A stretch of DNA of 64,000 nucleotides from Kappaphycus alvarezii (taxonomy: Eukaryota > Rhodophyta > Florideophyceae > Gigartinales > Solieriaceae). Where the stretch lies: positions 248,001-312,000 of the forward strand of contig NADL03000009.1 of NCBI GenBank assembly GCA_002205965.3. The letters are read 5' to 3'. Every line of letters starts with the position of its first letter. Position 1 is the stretch's first letter. The notes beneath the pieces are model-generated. The model made no database searches. It was given only the letters and a program-made list of their open reading frames with translations, and was not told the DNA's origin. Below are positions 1 to 11,189 of this stretch, one piece after another. The translations under genes were made by a program, and so were the position numbers.

Positions 1-1
1 G

Positions 2-220
2 CTATATCCGGAAAATGGAGGTTTCTTTGTCGATGGGAATGTTTTTTTGGTTTCGAAATCCATAGAAAGAGTATAGATATCCCATCCGAAGTTCTTTGAA
101 GGTCGAAGTAGTCGCTTGATGTTGCACGTGGAGGAAGATAGGAAGAGCAAAGAGGAATTAAAGTCCTCCGTGGTGACGGCACTAGTACAAAGCTATGATG
201 ACTGTGATTTTCGCATATGA
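2..220 (+). pseudogene. possible 3' end of an unidentified gene
   Basis: The frame starting at base 2 reads as protein-like sequence up to a TGA near 218, with one internal TAG near base 80. The second half is charged (VEEDRKSKEELKSSVV) and looks more like protein than random AT-rich DNA. The reading frame enters from outside the window, so no start can be given. I recognise no family. It could be the last exon of a host gene, a transposon remnant, or chance. Confidence 0.2.
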
Positions 221-732
221 TCGAGCCGGAGAGGAGAAGGGTATAGCCATGGGATGTCAAATGAATGAAGAGAGCATGAGAGTAAATTGAAGCTGCTACG
301 GAAGTGCAGTGGAGATTACGGATGAGTTGGTCAATTTTGCAGTGTTTTTTTAGAGAACCATAGGAACTGGAGAAAATATACAGTTTTGGTGTTTTGGTGT
401 GTGCATTGTCGGAACGAAAAAGGTCCTCTTCGCATCTTGAAATCCGTCCTTGACCAATCGTCCTACCTTTGTCTTCCCAAAACAAATTCTGAATATCTTT
501 TTCCTTTATGAATCCAAATTCACTGTACAACTCCATTTCTATTTTATGTTTGAATATTTGGTCCTCCCCCTTCAAAGAGACGCCTTTCAATTCGTGGTCA
601 CTTCGCCTCCCAAATTCAGTTCCGATATTTTATCACGCAGATTTTTATGATGCCCCCGAATTCATGCAAATCCAAGGCCGCAGTATCGCCTTTTTTTTGA
701 CCAAGACCATGATGATTACCAAAGACATGCCC

Positions 733-740
733 CTATTTAA
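733..740 (+). promoter_or_regulatory. TATA-like box upstream of the acidic protein gene
   Basis: TATTTAAA lies about 110 bases upstream of the ATG at 847, which is a plausible distance for a TATA element with a short leader. No other core promoter element is evident. Confidence 0.3.
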
Positions 741-846
741 AGTGCTATAGCATTGTCGCTGAAGCATCACTCCTACCACCAACAATTTGATAAGCTGATT
801 ACCCTTTCTGTCAACATCCGCAACCCCTCACCCCTTTTCCAGAAAT

Positions 847-1439
847 ATGACGTCAAATCGCCCCTCTGTCCCTATCTCCAAAAACCGCCCTTCCCGTCCC
901 ATCAATGGCCTCCGTCTCGCCGCCTACGGGCCAACCGATGCCGACGACTACATCCGGCGGCAAACTAAGAAGAAAATCATCGAGTTCGTTCGCCGCCTCT
1001 TCATAGAAGAAGAGGCGAGGGAGGTAAGTGAGGATGAGACTGAGAAAGTCGAGGAGGAGAGCGGGGAGTCCTTCGAGGAATGGTTAGCCCCTGAGCTAGT
1101 GTACGAGACTCAGAGAAGGATGGGGAGGAAGAGAGGAAGAGAGGAAGAGAAGAGGAGGAGGAAGAGGAGGAGGAAGAGGAGGATGATGAGGAGGACGAGG
1201 ACGAGGTGGATGAGGGAACAGAGGGCATGGAAAGTGTTGGACTGGTGGGGCCTGGACTGGAGAGTATGGAACAAGTGGTGCCGACGCTGGAACCGGATGG
1301 AGATATCTTTAGTAGTTTAGATATCTCCCAGGAGGGAATAGAGAGCTATGAGCCGTTCGCAGATATTTGTGGGGACTGCTTGGACAGCATGGATATTTTA
1401 GAGGAGTTGTTTGGATCTGATTTAGAGAATGGGAAATAA
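847..1439 (+). CDS. small acidic protein, frame changes once
   Basis: The frame opened by the ATG at 847 gives a basic, Pro-rich N-terminus, then a mixed helix (DADDYIRRQTKKKIIEFVRRLF) and acidic sequence. Around 1,110-1,200 the coding signal moves to another frame, giving a run of about 25 Glu/Asp residues and then an acidic tail with the repeated pattern LDxMDILEELF, ending at a TAA at 1,437-1,439. The tail resembles an acidic transactivation or histone-binding tail in composition only. A GTAAGT at 1,024 is a good 5' splice site, but the nearest CAG acceptor (1,113) keeps the same frame; AG at 1,118 would reach the acidic frame. A single indel in the purine-rich tract explains it equally well. 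The function is unknown. Confidence 0.5.
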
Positions 1440-3600
1440 GAGGACCTCATTGATTGTTAGTTTCTTAAGTATCTTTTTTTATATATCATCCACACAAATT
1501 GTTTGTATGCATTTCCTGGTACCTTCTGTAGTTTTGTTCGGACTTTAGGGGTAGCCAAAAGTCTATATAAGCTGAGTAAACTGCTTCCTCATGGAGAGGT
1601 CAAGCAAGTTGGCAGACAACTTCAAGCCAAGTCCTGAGTAGTAGGGAGTTGAGAGTCAACTTCAGACCCAAGAAACCTTTTCCTACGCTGCTCACAGAGC
1701 ATCAGTGGTAGACCCTGCCCCTTCCATACTTGCTTGTAGACCTCTCAACTCTCTTCCATATACACTCCTTTTTATTCGTTCAAATACCACGGTAGCACTT
1801 TTGTCGCTTGCAACACCTCCTTCTTGGGGAGTTGGTTCTGAATATCTCTTTTCCCGACGATTTACCCTTATCATGCTATACGCATTTTATATCAATATAA
1901 TAAGGTTGTAGTTGAGACTAAGCTACGAGTAAGAGCAGGCAGATGCTTGATTTCTCAAGCATCTAGGAATCAATGCAGTTGGGTTCGAAACGCTCGTTTA
2001 GCACCACGGTATTTCCGATTATAGCATATGGGCCCTTTTCTGGCGATATTTTGGGAGCCGCTTCTTTTTATCTGTATTGAATTGTGGCAAGGATTGGATA
2101 CGTCAAACATGTTATGAATGAGAACCACTAACCGGTCGGCCATATCTTAGATTTGGCCCAGTTTGGCGTCTTCAGCCTTAGCCCAGTGCTGTATCAGTTT
2201 TTCTCGCGAAATTTCTTCGAAAGCAAGTAAGTGGGGTAGAATGGACGAGAAAACATGATTCAATGATTTTCAAGACTCTCGATGATGTTAGAAGGTGGAT
2301 GAGTAGACCATACAGAAAATGTCGTCCAGAGTGGTTTTAATGGTAAATTATTTTATTTGTGTAGTCACTTTACTCATCGGACACCAGACACAGGCAAAAT
2401 ATGATAATTCGACCTTTATATCAAGCAATAACATCATTATATAACCAACTAAGTATCTAATTGGCTTTTTTACTGGCCAAATTATATAAATATATTTATA
2501 TACCCCTTTTAAATCCTTTTATATGTAAATAATGCTCGTGGTATAGTAAGACACAAATCAAATTAATGAATCGGCAAACTTTAAAGAACAGTCTATGAAT
2601 TCCTGCACTTTTTACCTTCAGTAACGTTCAGCTCCTTCGACATCAACTTTTTCAGTGAATTTACATGTATTGACGCTCGTGCATTAATACCCCCAACTTA
2701 TCCTGTTTTATTTTTTCCGAACATTTCTCACTTTAAATTACTATTCATGGTAAATAGATTCTCTAATAGAGAATCTAGTAGCGGAAATCGGTTTTCAAGA
2801 TACTGAATGAAGCATGGCTATATTTTCACCCTATATATCCACCTGGATTGTCTTTGCAGCTCTTTAAACCCAGTAGTTCGCATTCATCAGCACACTTGAG
2901 AAAATCCTATCAGGCAGAGTCTGCAAGTTTAAAAAAGCTTATCCTACGGACAAGCCTCCATTAGTGTATATATCTACCACAGTAAATTAACCCCCAATTT
3001 CACACATTAAGTGATGATTGAGCATGACCTCAATGTATCGAAAGCAGAGATAAATGAGAGAGTGTGTAGGGTAGAAGGGATTGATTTTTTGGGAAAAAAA
3101 TTAGTTTATATCTCCTCCTGAGACTCACCGAAGCACAATGTGTAACTAAACAGGTCGAAGGACAACATGGGGTGATTCTAGCAGCCTATATTCGCAGAAT
3201 CAAAAAAAATTTCCACAGCGTTACGGCTAGCATTATCATACCAAGTACGCAACGACGAGCAACGTGGGCATGGAACTAGCTTGCATGGAGCTGTACTTGG
3301 CGGAGGGACACACCTTTTCACAGTTGATAATTTTTATCCGATCCCTCATGGTTCCACATACATCTTGTAATGTAAATCTGTCGCATTTCACTTAATCTTA
3401 CACAGCAATTCTACTAATCCCTTATGTGTTATCCATACATTCTAAATACCGCTAGTCCAACGCCGAGTTTCGGGGGGGCTATAATGCCTGTAATTGCGTT
3501 CTGCCGCTCAAACATCATCGTGCCAGTTCATCATGGCCCTGAACCCTTGCTGAACCCTGTCAGGCATGGCTTGGGTTCCCATAAGTGAAGCAGCAAGTAT
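1440..3600. other. AT-rich intergenic stretch, LTR-like 5' part
   Basis: No coding region can be supported here. Bases 1,561-1,574 contain a TATA-like sequence (CTATATAAGC). A TGGTAGACC follows at 1,706, and 1,880-1,900 is AT-rich (ATATCAATATAATAAG), an order that resembles an LTR with promoter, transcript start and primer site, but no second copy is present to confirm it. A 10-bp perfect inverted repeat (AGATGCTTGA / TCAAGCATCT) occurs at about 1,940-1,965. The rest is unremarkable. Confidence 0.3.
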
Positions 3601-3607
3601 TTCAGTG

Positions 3608-3936
3608 TCAAGGGGGTAATGCCGAGCTAGGGAGCGCGACTAGGAAGAATGGTCTGGAATTTTGAATGTAACAATGTCCGCGCAGGAGAGACCCGTCCCC
3701 GCGGAAGCAAGTCCGGAATAGCGCGAAGAAGTGGAGTATTGTATAAGAGGATGGCCGTCCAGGGGCCTGTGGAGTGATAGGCGGTCCCATGAGATGGATT
3801 TTACCCTTTTTTCTCGGATTTTGTTGGCAGCCGTGTAAAACTTAAATGATGCGCGTAGATCCAAAATAGATAATTCGAAATAAATGAATAATAAATTACC
3901 TGAATAGGATTGAGAATAGTAATAAAAAGGAAGCAA
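3608..3936 (-). other. open minus-strand segment of unknown meaning
   Basis: A 98-codon open frame (3,640-3,936) and a 60-codon one (3,608-3,790) overlap on the minus strand, in a patch that is more GC-rich than the surrounding DNA. The inferred protein has no motif I recognise. The base-composition shift suggests either an exon or a transposon fragment. Confidence 0.15.
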
Positions 3937-3939
3937 ATA

Positions 3940-5480
3940 TTTATTGGTCGACGGGGATTGTTCGATGGCCCGGGGCTTGCTAAAATTATCTAAAGGTCTA
4001 AGACTATTTATACCGCAGATCAGAGTAGAAATCTACAAAGATTATTCCAGCAGTATGATAATTGTTCTAGACCAAATTCATGCTCAATAATAATTATAGA
4101 ACAATTATCCAGGTGACCATTAATCCAAATAATAATTTGCTGGCAATATAATTCCCGTAATTATAACTGCAGAATATGAAAAACAACTGAAAGATATAAT
4201 ATTTGCTTCACGAGTAATACAGTATAAAACCTGGGCCAGTGAAAATAGATAAAATTATTTTCGATGATTCACAATAAATAAAAATTGTTGACCTCTGATA
4301 AAAAATTGTTCCACAATTTTTCATCACTGTATTCGATATGGAAAACCAATTAAATATTTTTCCAACATTTTTAAAATTATTTTTCCAATTTTCACAAGCC
4401 GTCAACTTTTTTTCTTAAGCTACAGTAAAGACCCGAACAGTTTCCCTTTTTTGTCATTACACGTTTAATACAGAAAAAGATGGAAATATATGTAATTTTT
4501 GTATATTTGAGACTTACTTATGACTATCAAGGAGGGCCGCTATCTAGCATCCTCAAAACAGTTGCAGGCAGGTCTGCTACCTTCAAATAACCGAAGAATG
4601 TATACGAAGATGACCGTTCGTGGGCTTTTACAGGATCAATGCTGCTCGCATCGTCTGTTTCATATAGTTGCGGGCGTATGAATGTTAAGCAGTGGTCGTC
4701 CAGCTGAAAGGGAGACATGCTTGATTCCAAGCAAGGTAAATGAATTCAATCCTTGCGATGCCTGGTACAAGAAGTTCCGCTCGATGAAATATGCGTTAAG
4801 AGTGGCGTAACGAGTGTCAGAGAGCTTGAAATCATTTTGAAGATACATTTTCTTCAGTTTTCCTTCCGTACTATGACATAACTGTAGTTTCGCAATTCAA
4901 CAGCAGAAAGGGGAAACATAAGTTTTCGCTCAAGAAATTTATGGTATATGTATTGCCTGAAAAAAGTCTTGTCGTCTATCAGAGCCACTGGACCCAGTAA
5001 AAAGCTTTCATGGGAAGGAAAATTAATGATTAGTCGGCGACGTGGTTTGAATTGATGTATGAATACAACTTCTACAGTAAGTGCAGACCTTTAACTGCAG
5101 ACAGGCTGACTCACTACCTTTCTCGAGAGCCTTTCAAAGATATTGGTACTTTTAAGAAGTGGAGCGTCTTAGAAAGCCTCATCGCGACCATGTGATGGGT
5201 GAAGCCAAAGTTATCTGGATTTTAATCGCACCTCTTACTCGTAGGAACATTTATAGTTGGCGAAATAGTTCAGAAGAAGTATCTGAAGTAAATGATTGCT
5301 CTTTAATAGAATTATACATAGATTATGCTTTATATATTTCATTCTTTTCCGACAGAAATATTCGATGGAAGACAAAATGCGATACGCATTTTGTCATATA
5401 TATTGGCTACATATCGTGTTTATATGGGTCATTAGGACGTTAAATCTACGAGAAAGACCGTTAGGTACTAGTTTGGTGTC
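3940..5480. other. AT-rich region without recognisable genes
   Basis: Only short open frames occur. A pair of overlapping minus-strand frames at 4,527-4,848 (67 and 62 codons) reads as protein-like but belongs to no family I know. Nothing else can be supported. Confidence 0.3.
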
Positions 5481-5794
5481 CTGGTATGTATCAGAATGTG
5501 ACGGCACATTTTCAGGCGTCCAAAATCCCCGTCACTTGTTTATTTGAAATATTTTCGATAGATTTTGAGGGCACTTTCGAGCTGTCCAGAAAAGGTAAGC
5601 AGTTTCACTATCATCGCTTGAGATCACACAATTGGCTTGCCGATCGCTTGGGGTCGGCGAAAGCTACGTCCAAAAACCTGATAATTTTTAACAAGGACAA
5701 GTTCATTCTTCCTTTCCGATCGCAAAATATGATCAAATTGGACATTGCTACGGTATTTAAGGCTGCATTTCTGGAGGGGTTTGTCAACGGCTAA
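5480..5794 (+). pseudogene. Ty3/gypsy integrase core fragment
   Basis: The frame ending at 5,794 matches the beginning of a retroviral-type integrase core: IFSIDFEG carries the first catalytic Asp, followed by ELSRKGKQF, an NWLADR block, KATSKNLIIF, and then IKLDIATVF in the place of the usual DNGxxF second-Asp motif. Ty3/gypsy integrases have this order and spacing. Upstream, YVSECD and QASKIPV in two frames look like the end of the zinc-binding HHCC module. At least one frameshift is present, the third catalytic residue is absent, and no reverse transcriptase or LTR is nearby, so this is a fragment. Confidence 0.6.
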
Positions 5795-5799
5795 ATTAT

Positions 5800-6769
5800 G
5801 TAGTTTAAATCCATTCTTCTATACGCATTGATGGCAATATTCAGGGCAGAAAAGATCATAGGACTATTGAGCACACTATCAAGAATTCCGTGTCTAACAT
5901 AGAGAGGAAAAGGATAAAAATAGTGCCTTTTTCATTCCCTTCCGGTCTTTTCTTTTCACTTCCAATGTTAAACTTTCCCTTAGTTTTATTTTTCCTAGTT
6001 GGTGAGCACGATGCAGTACTAATACAGCTGGTAATATTAGTGCTAGTTTTTGGGTAAAAGTTCTCATTAACCTGCACACTGTGGCGGCGGTGGAGCAAAC
6101 ACTACGGTGATAATGCACACGCCATGGATTGGCGAATAAAAAGTAGCTGTAAGTCCTGCTAGCTCTGTCATAGTACTGATACAGTACTTCGCCGATTGAT
6201 TATAAAGGGCGTGCCTTTACTTGGAGGTCAAAAGGGGATATTCTACGCCCGGAAGCTTCTGACCTACATTTCCGTGTCTGATAAATTGATGTTCTACTGT
6301 CCTGAGTGATTTATTGAACAGTACTGTAAAATAAACATCCCAACCTGCCCGGTAGCCAAAATGTACCTCAGGTCCACTTAAGTGATCCTCTCCAATCCGT
6401 ACATCCGGCCGCGAATGTGGAGTGGGAGTCCAGAACAAAATTATATAGGCTTCAAGGGCGGCATAAAATCGTTAAGGCCATCTATCGATGTCTCACCTCC
6501 TTGCGTTTTGCAGTATTATACAATAGAAGAAAGGAATGGCAATCAGTTTTTAACGTGTGTGCGTATTTGAATTTCGGTTTGAATGTTTGAGCCAAGTCTA
6601 ACTCAAACGTTCGCGTAAATTCTTGACTGTCTACTTTTGGGCAGTCAAACCAGTATATGAGTTGAACTCATTACGGTAGTGCAACTCCGGAGGAAAGGTC
6701 TCCGGGGGTGATCTTTATACGTTTTTTGATTGAGTAATTAAAGTATCAGTAAGATTCTCCTCCTACATT
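5800..6769. other. probable 5' LTR region of the gypsy element plus unassigned DNA
   Basis: No gene is visible. The right end, up to CA at 6,766-6,767, is followed two bases later by a primer-binding-like TGGTAGCATCGC, so the LTR of the gypsy element probably ends here. I could not find its left boundary or a matching 3' copy near 12.1 kb. Confidence 0.35.
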
Positions 6770-6787
6770 TGGTAGCATCGCAACAAC
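6770..6787 (+). promoter_or_regulatory. tRNA primer-binding site of the gypsy element
   Basis: TGGTAGCATCGCAACAAC starts with TGG, the complement of the tRNA CCA end, two bases after a terminal CA and 31 bases before the gag ATG. Its first 12 bases are identical to the primer site of copia-1 (minus strand, ending at 18,345), which supports use of the same tRNA. Confidence 0.55.
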
Positions 6788-6817
6788 GTTGAAAGGTAAA
6801 AAGGTAAGCACTTCAAT

Positions 6818-7800
6818 ATGATTCTCCTAATGAGTTCTCAGAGAACTCCAGAAGAAAATCGCAGTGACTTGATTGATGCAGTACAGATACACCACCTAAG
6901 GAATGAACTTCAAGCGTTGCAAAAGACGGTGCGCACATCTCAGACAATTAATAATCTTCAATCAATAATTCAAAAAGTAAATCAGGGCGAGTAAGGAATG
7001 CCGAGCTCAATTAACACTCCCGCAGTTCCAACTTTCTCGGGAAATAATTCAGACAGGATATCTGAAAAGTCTCTATTTTCTTTTATTTCATCATAAATTA
7101 CGGAAAACTCTGCATCCATCCAGATGAAAGACTGCTAAATTTAGCAGAGTGCCATTTAGAGGACAGAGCAGTTCCTTTGATAATGTTAGTAAGCCAAGGA
7201 ATGTTTATGACCTGCAAGAGGCAATATTCGAATTATTTGTTTGAGCCAATGGTATGGCCACATCTCGTACCAAACTCACGGAGTTTCGGCGTAGATAAAG
7301 TGGTTCGATGGATTATCACATTGCGAGATTTGAAGGTATCATCAAGTTGTGTGGTACACCAAAATTCAGCATAAATCTATTTATTCAACAGATTCACGAA
7401 GTTGTATAAAGGAAATTTTTCAACATCGAAGCCAATGGATCAGTCTGGTACCTTTTTTATGCTACCCGCCTACGACTATGCTCGAACCTTGAAATTCTTT
7501 CAGGCTTTCTGGAGAGACACATTCCAAGAACAACCACAAAAATGATTAAGGCACTTAAACAGGCAATGAAAAAAAGACTAAGATTGGTAAGAAGTCCGAA
7601 ATGGGATAAAAAAAACTCGTAAAATTAGCACAAAGGACAACAGCTCTATTATTTGGGAAACAGTTAAAAAGGTAGAGGTATACTTATGCCAAAAGAACGG
7701 ACGATGCTTTAACTGTTGCAAGAAGGGATGGAGCGATCCCATTTACTCTTGCAAACAGGAGGGGTCTAGTGAGAATAACCCCGATAACTCGAGAAAAGAG
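6818..7800 (+). pseudogene. gypsy gag with zinc-knuckle remnant
   Basis: The ATG at 6,818 opens 58 codons of hydrophilic, helix-prone sequence (LRNELQALQKTVRTSQTINN) and ends at a TAA at 6,991-6,993. Protein-like sequence then continues in other frames with several stops. At about 7,690-7,765 a cysteine cluster (CFNCCKKGWSDPIYSC) stands where the nucleocapsid CCHC knuckle is expected, with the histidine missing. Gag would form the particle and bind RNA. The start was chosen as the first ATG after the primer site. Confidence 0.5.
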
Positions 7801-8101
7801 TGATTATGCGCGGAATTGCAGCTATAAAGGGGAATAAATCGGAATCATTACCCCACCTTTCTGCATATGATATTAATATGCAGAAGAATACAGCTGAATG
7901 TCCAATGGGAAACTTGCAGCTCATCCAGTGAAGACAGTTGTGTATTCCTATGCATCGCCAAACTTTAGTTCAGTAAAGAGCGCAATGCGCTTACATTTGA
8001 AAGTAGATGATATCGTTGGAGTTGAAGTTGAGCTGGGATTTTCATCAAAACTGAAGTTCTAGGTTCTAGATGAACGCTCATAAAGCCCTCAATGTTCCAT
8101 A

Positions 8102-8374
8102 TTGAACATTGAGGGCTTTGTGAGTGAAAAGCAAATGCTAGCCATAAGTATAAATGAGGAATATGGGGTTCGCACTCTTATACTAAGGCTTCCCCGGCTA
8201 CGTAAACTCAACCAAGCTTTCGACTGGCAGACTAACATAATTTGGTTGAAGCGTAAGTACGTAACTGTTACGGAGATCATGCAGAGGGGAAAGGATAGAA
8301 CCATTTCCGATGAGTTTCATTTGAAACAAGTCTCGGTAAAGAAGATTTGTAAAGAGATTAAGAAAGAGGACTGA
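8102..8374 (+). pseudogene. gypsy protease to reverse transcriptase linker
   Basis: A 90-codon open frame lies between the gag remnant and the reverse transcriptase. Just before it, about 7,940-8,060, a frame reads like the retropepsin region of gypsy elements (SYASPNFSSVKSAMRLHLKV). No intact DTG/DSG catalytic motif is visible. The start of the frame falls inside a strong 21-bp inverted repeat. The assignment rests on position more than on sequence. Confidence 0.3.
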
Positions 8375-8639
8375 ATTTTTTGCTGTACCACTCTCAAAGG
8401 AGAGTTCCGTATTTTCAGAGTCGAAGTTGGCTGCTGAACTCAGGTAGTTTTTTCAGAATATGATGATATTTGAAAAGCTGTCGGATGAGTTGCCCCCGCC
8501 ACGTGGGATAGATTTCGAGATTTTATCTCCTAAAGAGCTCCCAATCTCCAGTCAAAACTACCATTAGGCTCTCCCCGAAATTGCTTCAAAAGTTCAGAAA
8601 CAGTTGCAGAAATGTTAGTCCAAGGGGCTCCTGAGATCA

Positions 8640-9020
8640 TCTTCTTCGCCCTATTGGGCACCACTGTTCTTGATTAAGAAAAATAGCGGGGAACTTAAAA
8701 TGATCTGCGACCACAGAGCTTTAAATAAGATAAAGATTCCCGACACTAGTCCAATACAACTGATTAATGAAACTACTGATAAGGTGGTTAGGGCTAGGGT
8801 ATTCTCACAAACTGATTTGGAATCGAAATACCATCAAATGAGGCTCAAAAAAGAGGATTTCTATGGGACTGCAATATGTACTATTTATGTGTCTTTTGAG
8901 TGGAGGGTATTACACTTTGGATTGAACAATGAAACTGCAGCCTTCTCTCTTTTACTTTCACATATTCTTCACGAGCTACATGGGAGTGTATGGTTCTATA
9001 CTTAGATAACATTCTCATCT
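8640..9020 (+). pseudogene. Ty3/gypsy reverse transcriptase fragment
   Basis: The 111-codon frame from 8,670 contains the gypsy RT signature blocks in order: KKNSGELKMICDHRALNK, then FSQTDLESKYHQMRLKKED with the first catalytic Asp, then TAICTIYVSFEWRVLHFGLNN. The frame breaks at the catalytic box; reading +1 gives LYLDNILI, which is the YxDD motif with the second Asp changed to Asn. The domain is therefore recognisable but damaged at both frame and active site. It would copy the element RNA into DNA. Confidence 0.8.
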
Positions 9021-9434
9021 AAAGTAATTCTACCGTGAACATAAGACACACTTGGGACGTCTCTTTGGGATACCAAGGAATAACAAGCTGAATACTAGCC
9101 CGAGCGAGAGCAACTTTGGCACAGTAGAAATGGATTATCCTGGATTTAAGATTAACTCAGAGAGCGTTCACACACAGCAAAGGCTTGTGGGATCAGTAGA
9201 GGAGTGGAAAACTATAAAGTAAATGAAGTATAAACACCGTTTAATATATCTGAACAAATTTTATAGAAGATTTTTAAATTTTTTTGCTGAGACCGCACGT
9301 GCGATCTTCGAATTACTGCATAAAATGTAATTTCAGTGGAACTTTTTGCAGAAAAAATAGTTCCAGGATTGAAGAGTAGATTAAGAACGGCAACTATACT
9401 ACATCATCCATCCTCAGATGAAATATTTTTGATA

Positions 9435-9800
9435 AACACTTAGGGTTCAAAGTATGCAGTGGGAGCAACCCTGCCAGGGGGCAGCCAGTTTCATATTTAT
9501 CCCATGGAAACACGACAGGATAGAGAGGATCATGATTTATTAGTAGTGATAATCGCGTTTCCTGAATCTCATTTTTTCCTTAAGATCCCACTTTTATTAT
9601 CCGCTCGGATCATGAGCCTATCAAATTTCTGCAGGAAAAGCAGAGGTTGTCTGGGAGACAGATGATATGGCTTGGTGGTTTTCAGTTATACAAATTTCAA
9701 TTTGATTACATCAAAGGGGTGCATAAAATGCAGCAGATACGCTTACGAGGCTCTATGACAGTCATCAGACGCTTTAATCAGGTATACAAGGAAGATTTAT
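9435..9800 (+). pseudogene. Ty3/gypsy RNase H fragment
   Basis: A frame from about 9,435 reads SKYAVGATLPGG, then a degenerate HDLLVVIIAF block matching the KELLAVI-AF segment of gypsy RNase H, followed by a hydrophobic stretch and a DHEPIKFL-like patch in another frame. It lies about 400 bases after the RT, as expected. It degrades the RNA template in the functional element; here it is broken. Confidence 0.55.
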
Positions 9801-9989
9801 ACAAAGTAAGACGTGACGGTTAAGAGTCTGATAACTGGACAAGGGATATTTGAGCTTTCATTCGAGACGGAAAGCACCAACAATAAGAGGACAGCATTGT
9901 ACATATCTAACTACTGCTTAATGATTGATTATTTTCTGGAAAGCTAGAAGCCCTGCGAAGCGAAGGGTTGTTACAAATAGTAGATCATT

Positions 9990-10181
9990 AAGAGATTCTT
10001 TTATAGGAGAGTTACATCTACCAGGTCACTTTGGCTTTGATAAGACCTATCGTACTTCCTATGTTCGTAATACTTAATAGGAAGTGTATATTGGTATCAT
10101 TCAAGATTATGTTCGAGCATGCCATTATTTTCAGATGAACGAAGAATCAAGGTCACTAGAAAGTGATTTTTTACGCACCTA
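9990..10181 (+). pseudogene. gypsy integrase zinc-binding (HHCC) half, interrupted
   Basis: HLPGHFGFDKTYRT at about 10,015 matches the HxGxxKT part of the integrase HHCC module, followed in a second frame by VYIGIIQDYVRACHYFQ, where the last cysteine and following residues fit the C-terminal half. The coding signal stops at about 10,180 and resumes at 11,190 with the integrase core. The gap is filled by an LTR-type repeat, so the integrase was split by insertion. Confidence 0.5.
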
Positions 10182-11178
10182 TGTAGTGCAATTGGCACTC
10201 ACACTGCACTGACATTGGCAGAGCTGATTTTCGTGATCTTTTTTTGATCTGATTCACTGCCAACCAGCAGGCAGTGTACTGTACAGTTAGGGCAATTTTC
10301 GCTTGTCGCCCATTATCGTTCACGGTATTGTATGCTCATCCCGGAGGGCTTGAGTGCTTTCAATCTGGACCACTCGGCCCAAAATTGGACTCGATTTTTC
10401 GCAGGTTTAATGAATCTATTGTGCAAAGTGTCGACTTTACGTATCTCTAACTTGGATCTCCCTTACTTGGTTGACCTTAACTTCACTCACCCCGCCGTCG
10501 TAGATAATCCTAACCTATCTAACTAGTGTTTATAACTACCTGGACACTAGGGCCCAGATTAAACAGCCACCCCGGTTTTGGCTCTGAACTTGACTCCCAA
10601 CTTCAGCCTTTGCCGAAACTTTGCCAACGGCAATTTTGGCTATAGCCACGTTTATCTGCCCGGGTCCCCCTTTCTATTTACCCCCTCTCTATCCAAAATT
10701 ATAATTTTCCTTTCGTTGTTTGTTTGTGATTTCTACCCACACTTGGCGTCCCGGATTCCGGCGTCTATATACGAATAGGAACTTCAAGGTTGTCGTTGGT
10801 GACAACATCCTTATCTCCAAAGGAGATATTCAGCACTGCTGACCCACTACTACATCTTATTTGTCCAGTATGACACCCCTGGTGTCTACGGTTCTTTGTA
10901 ATTAATCCTTATCAAGTTTCTGGCATTTCGCGGAGCACGGTCCGCCCTTACAACCCGGAGGACAAGTATGCATCGAGCTGTCCAAATAATCACCCCCAAT
11001 CTTCCAGTCCCACTTCTCCTCGCCGTCGGCGAGCTGTGATACTGCATCGCATGGTGCTTAAAGAGAAAGAGGACAGCGAACACGCTGTGGGTCTTGGTGT
11101 TTGCGTGTTGGTTTTCTCATTGTCTGACTGCGTTCCGTTCCTAGAAGAGAAAAACTTCGCACCGCTTATTGCGCTACA
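10182..11178. repeat. ~1 kb solo LTR inside the gypsy integrase
   Basis: This 997-base segment begins TGTAGTGCAAT and ends ATTGCGCTACA, an 11-bp terminal inverted repeat with one mismatch and the TG...CA ends of an LTR. It interrupts the integrase of the host element. Blocks inside it recur in the same order at 53,246-54,022: ACTAGT(G/A)TTTATA, GCCCGGGT, GCGTCTA(T/C)ATAC, ACGGTCCG...ACAACCCGG, and TTAAAGAGAAAGA. The direct 5-base flanks (ACCTA and ATCGA) do not match, so no target duplication is seen. It is most likely a solo LTR of the family whose gag lies at 54.4 kb. Confidence 0.65.
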
Positions 11179-11189
11179 ATCGAGTGCCG

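Noticed and set aside
1001-1228. Poly-Ser minus-strand frame
   Set aside because: It is the complement of the GAG/GAA acidic tract of the gene at 847-1,439.
1920-2015. Possible tRNA around GGGTTCGAAACGC
   Set aside because: The T-stem does not pair and no A box lies at the right distance; the nearby 10-bp hairpin is not in an anticodon position.
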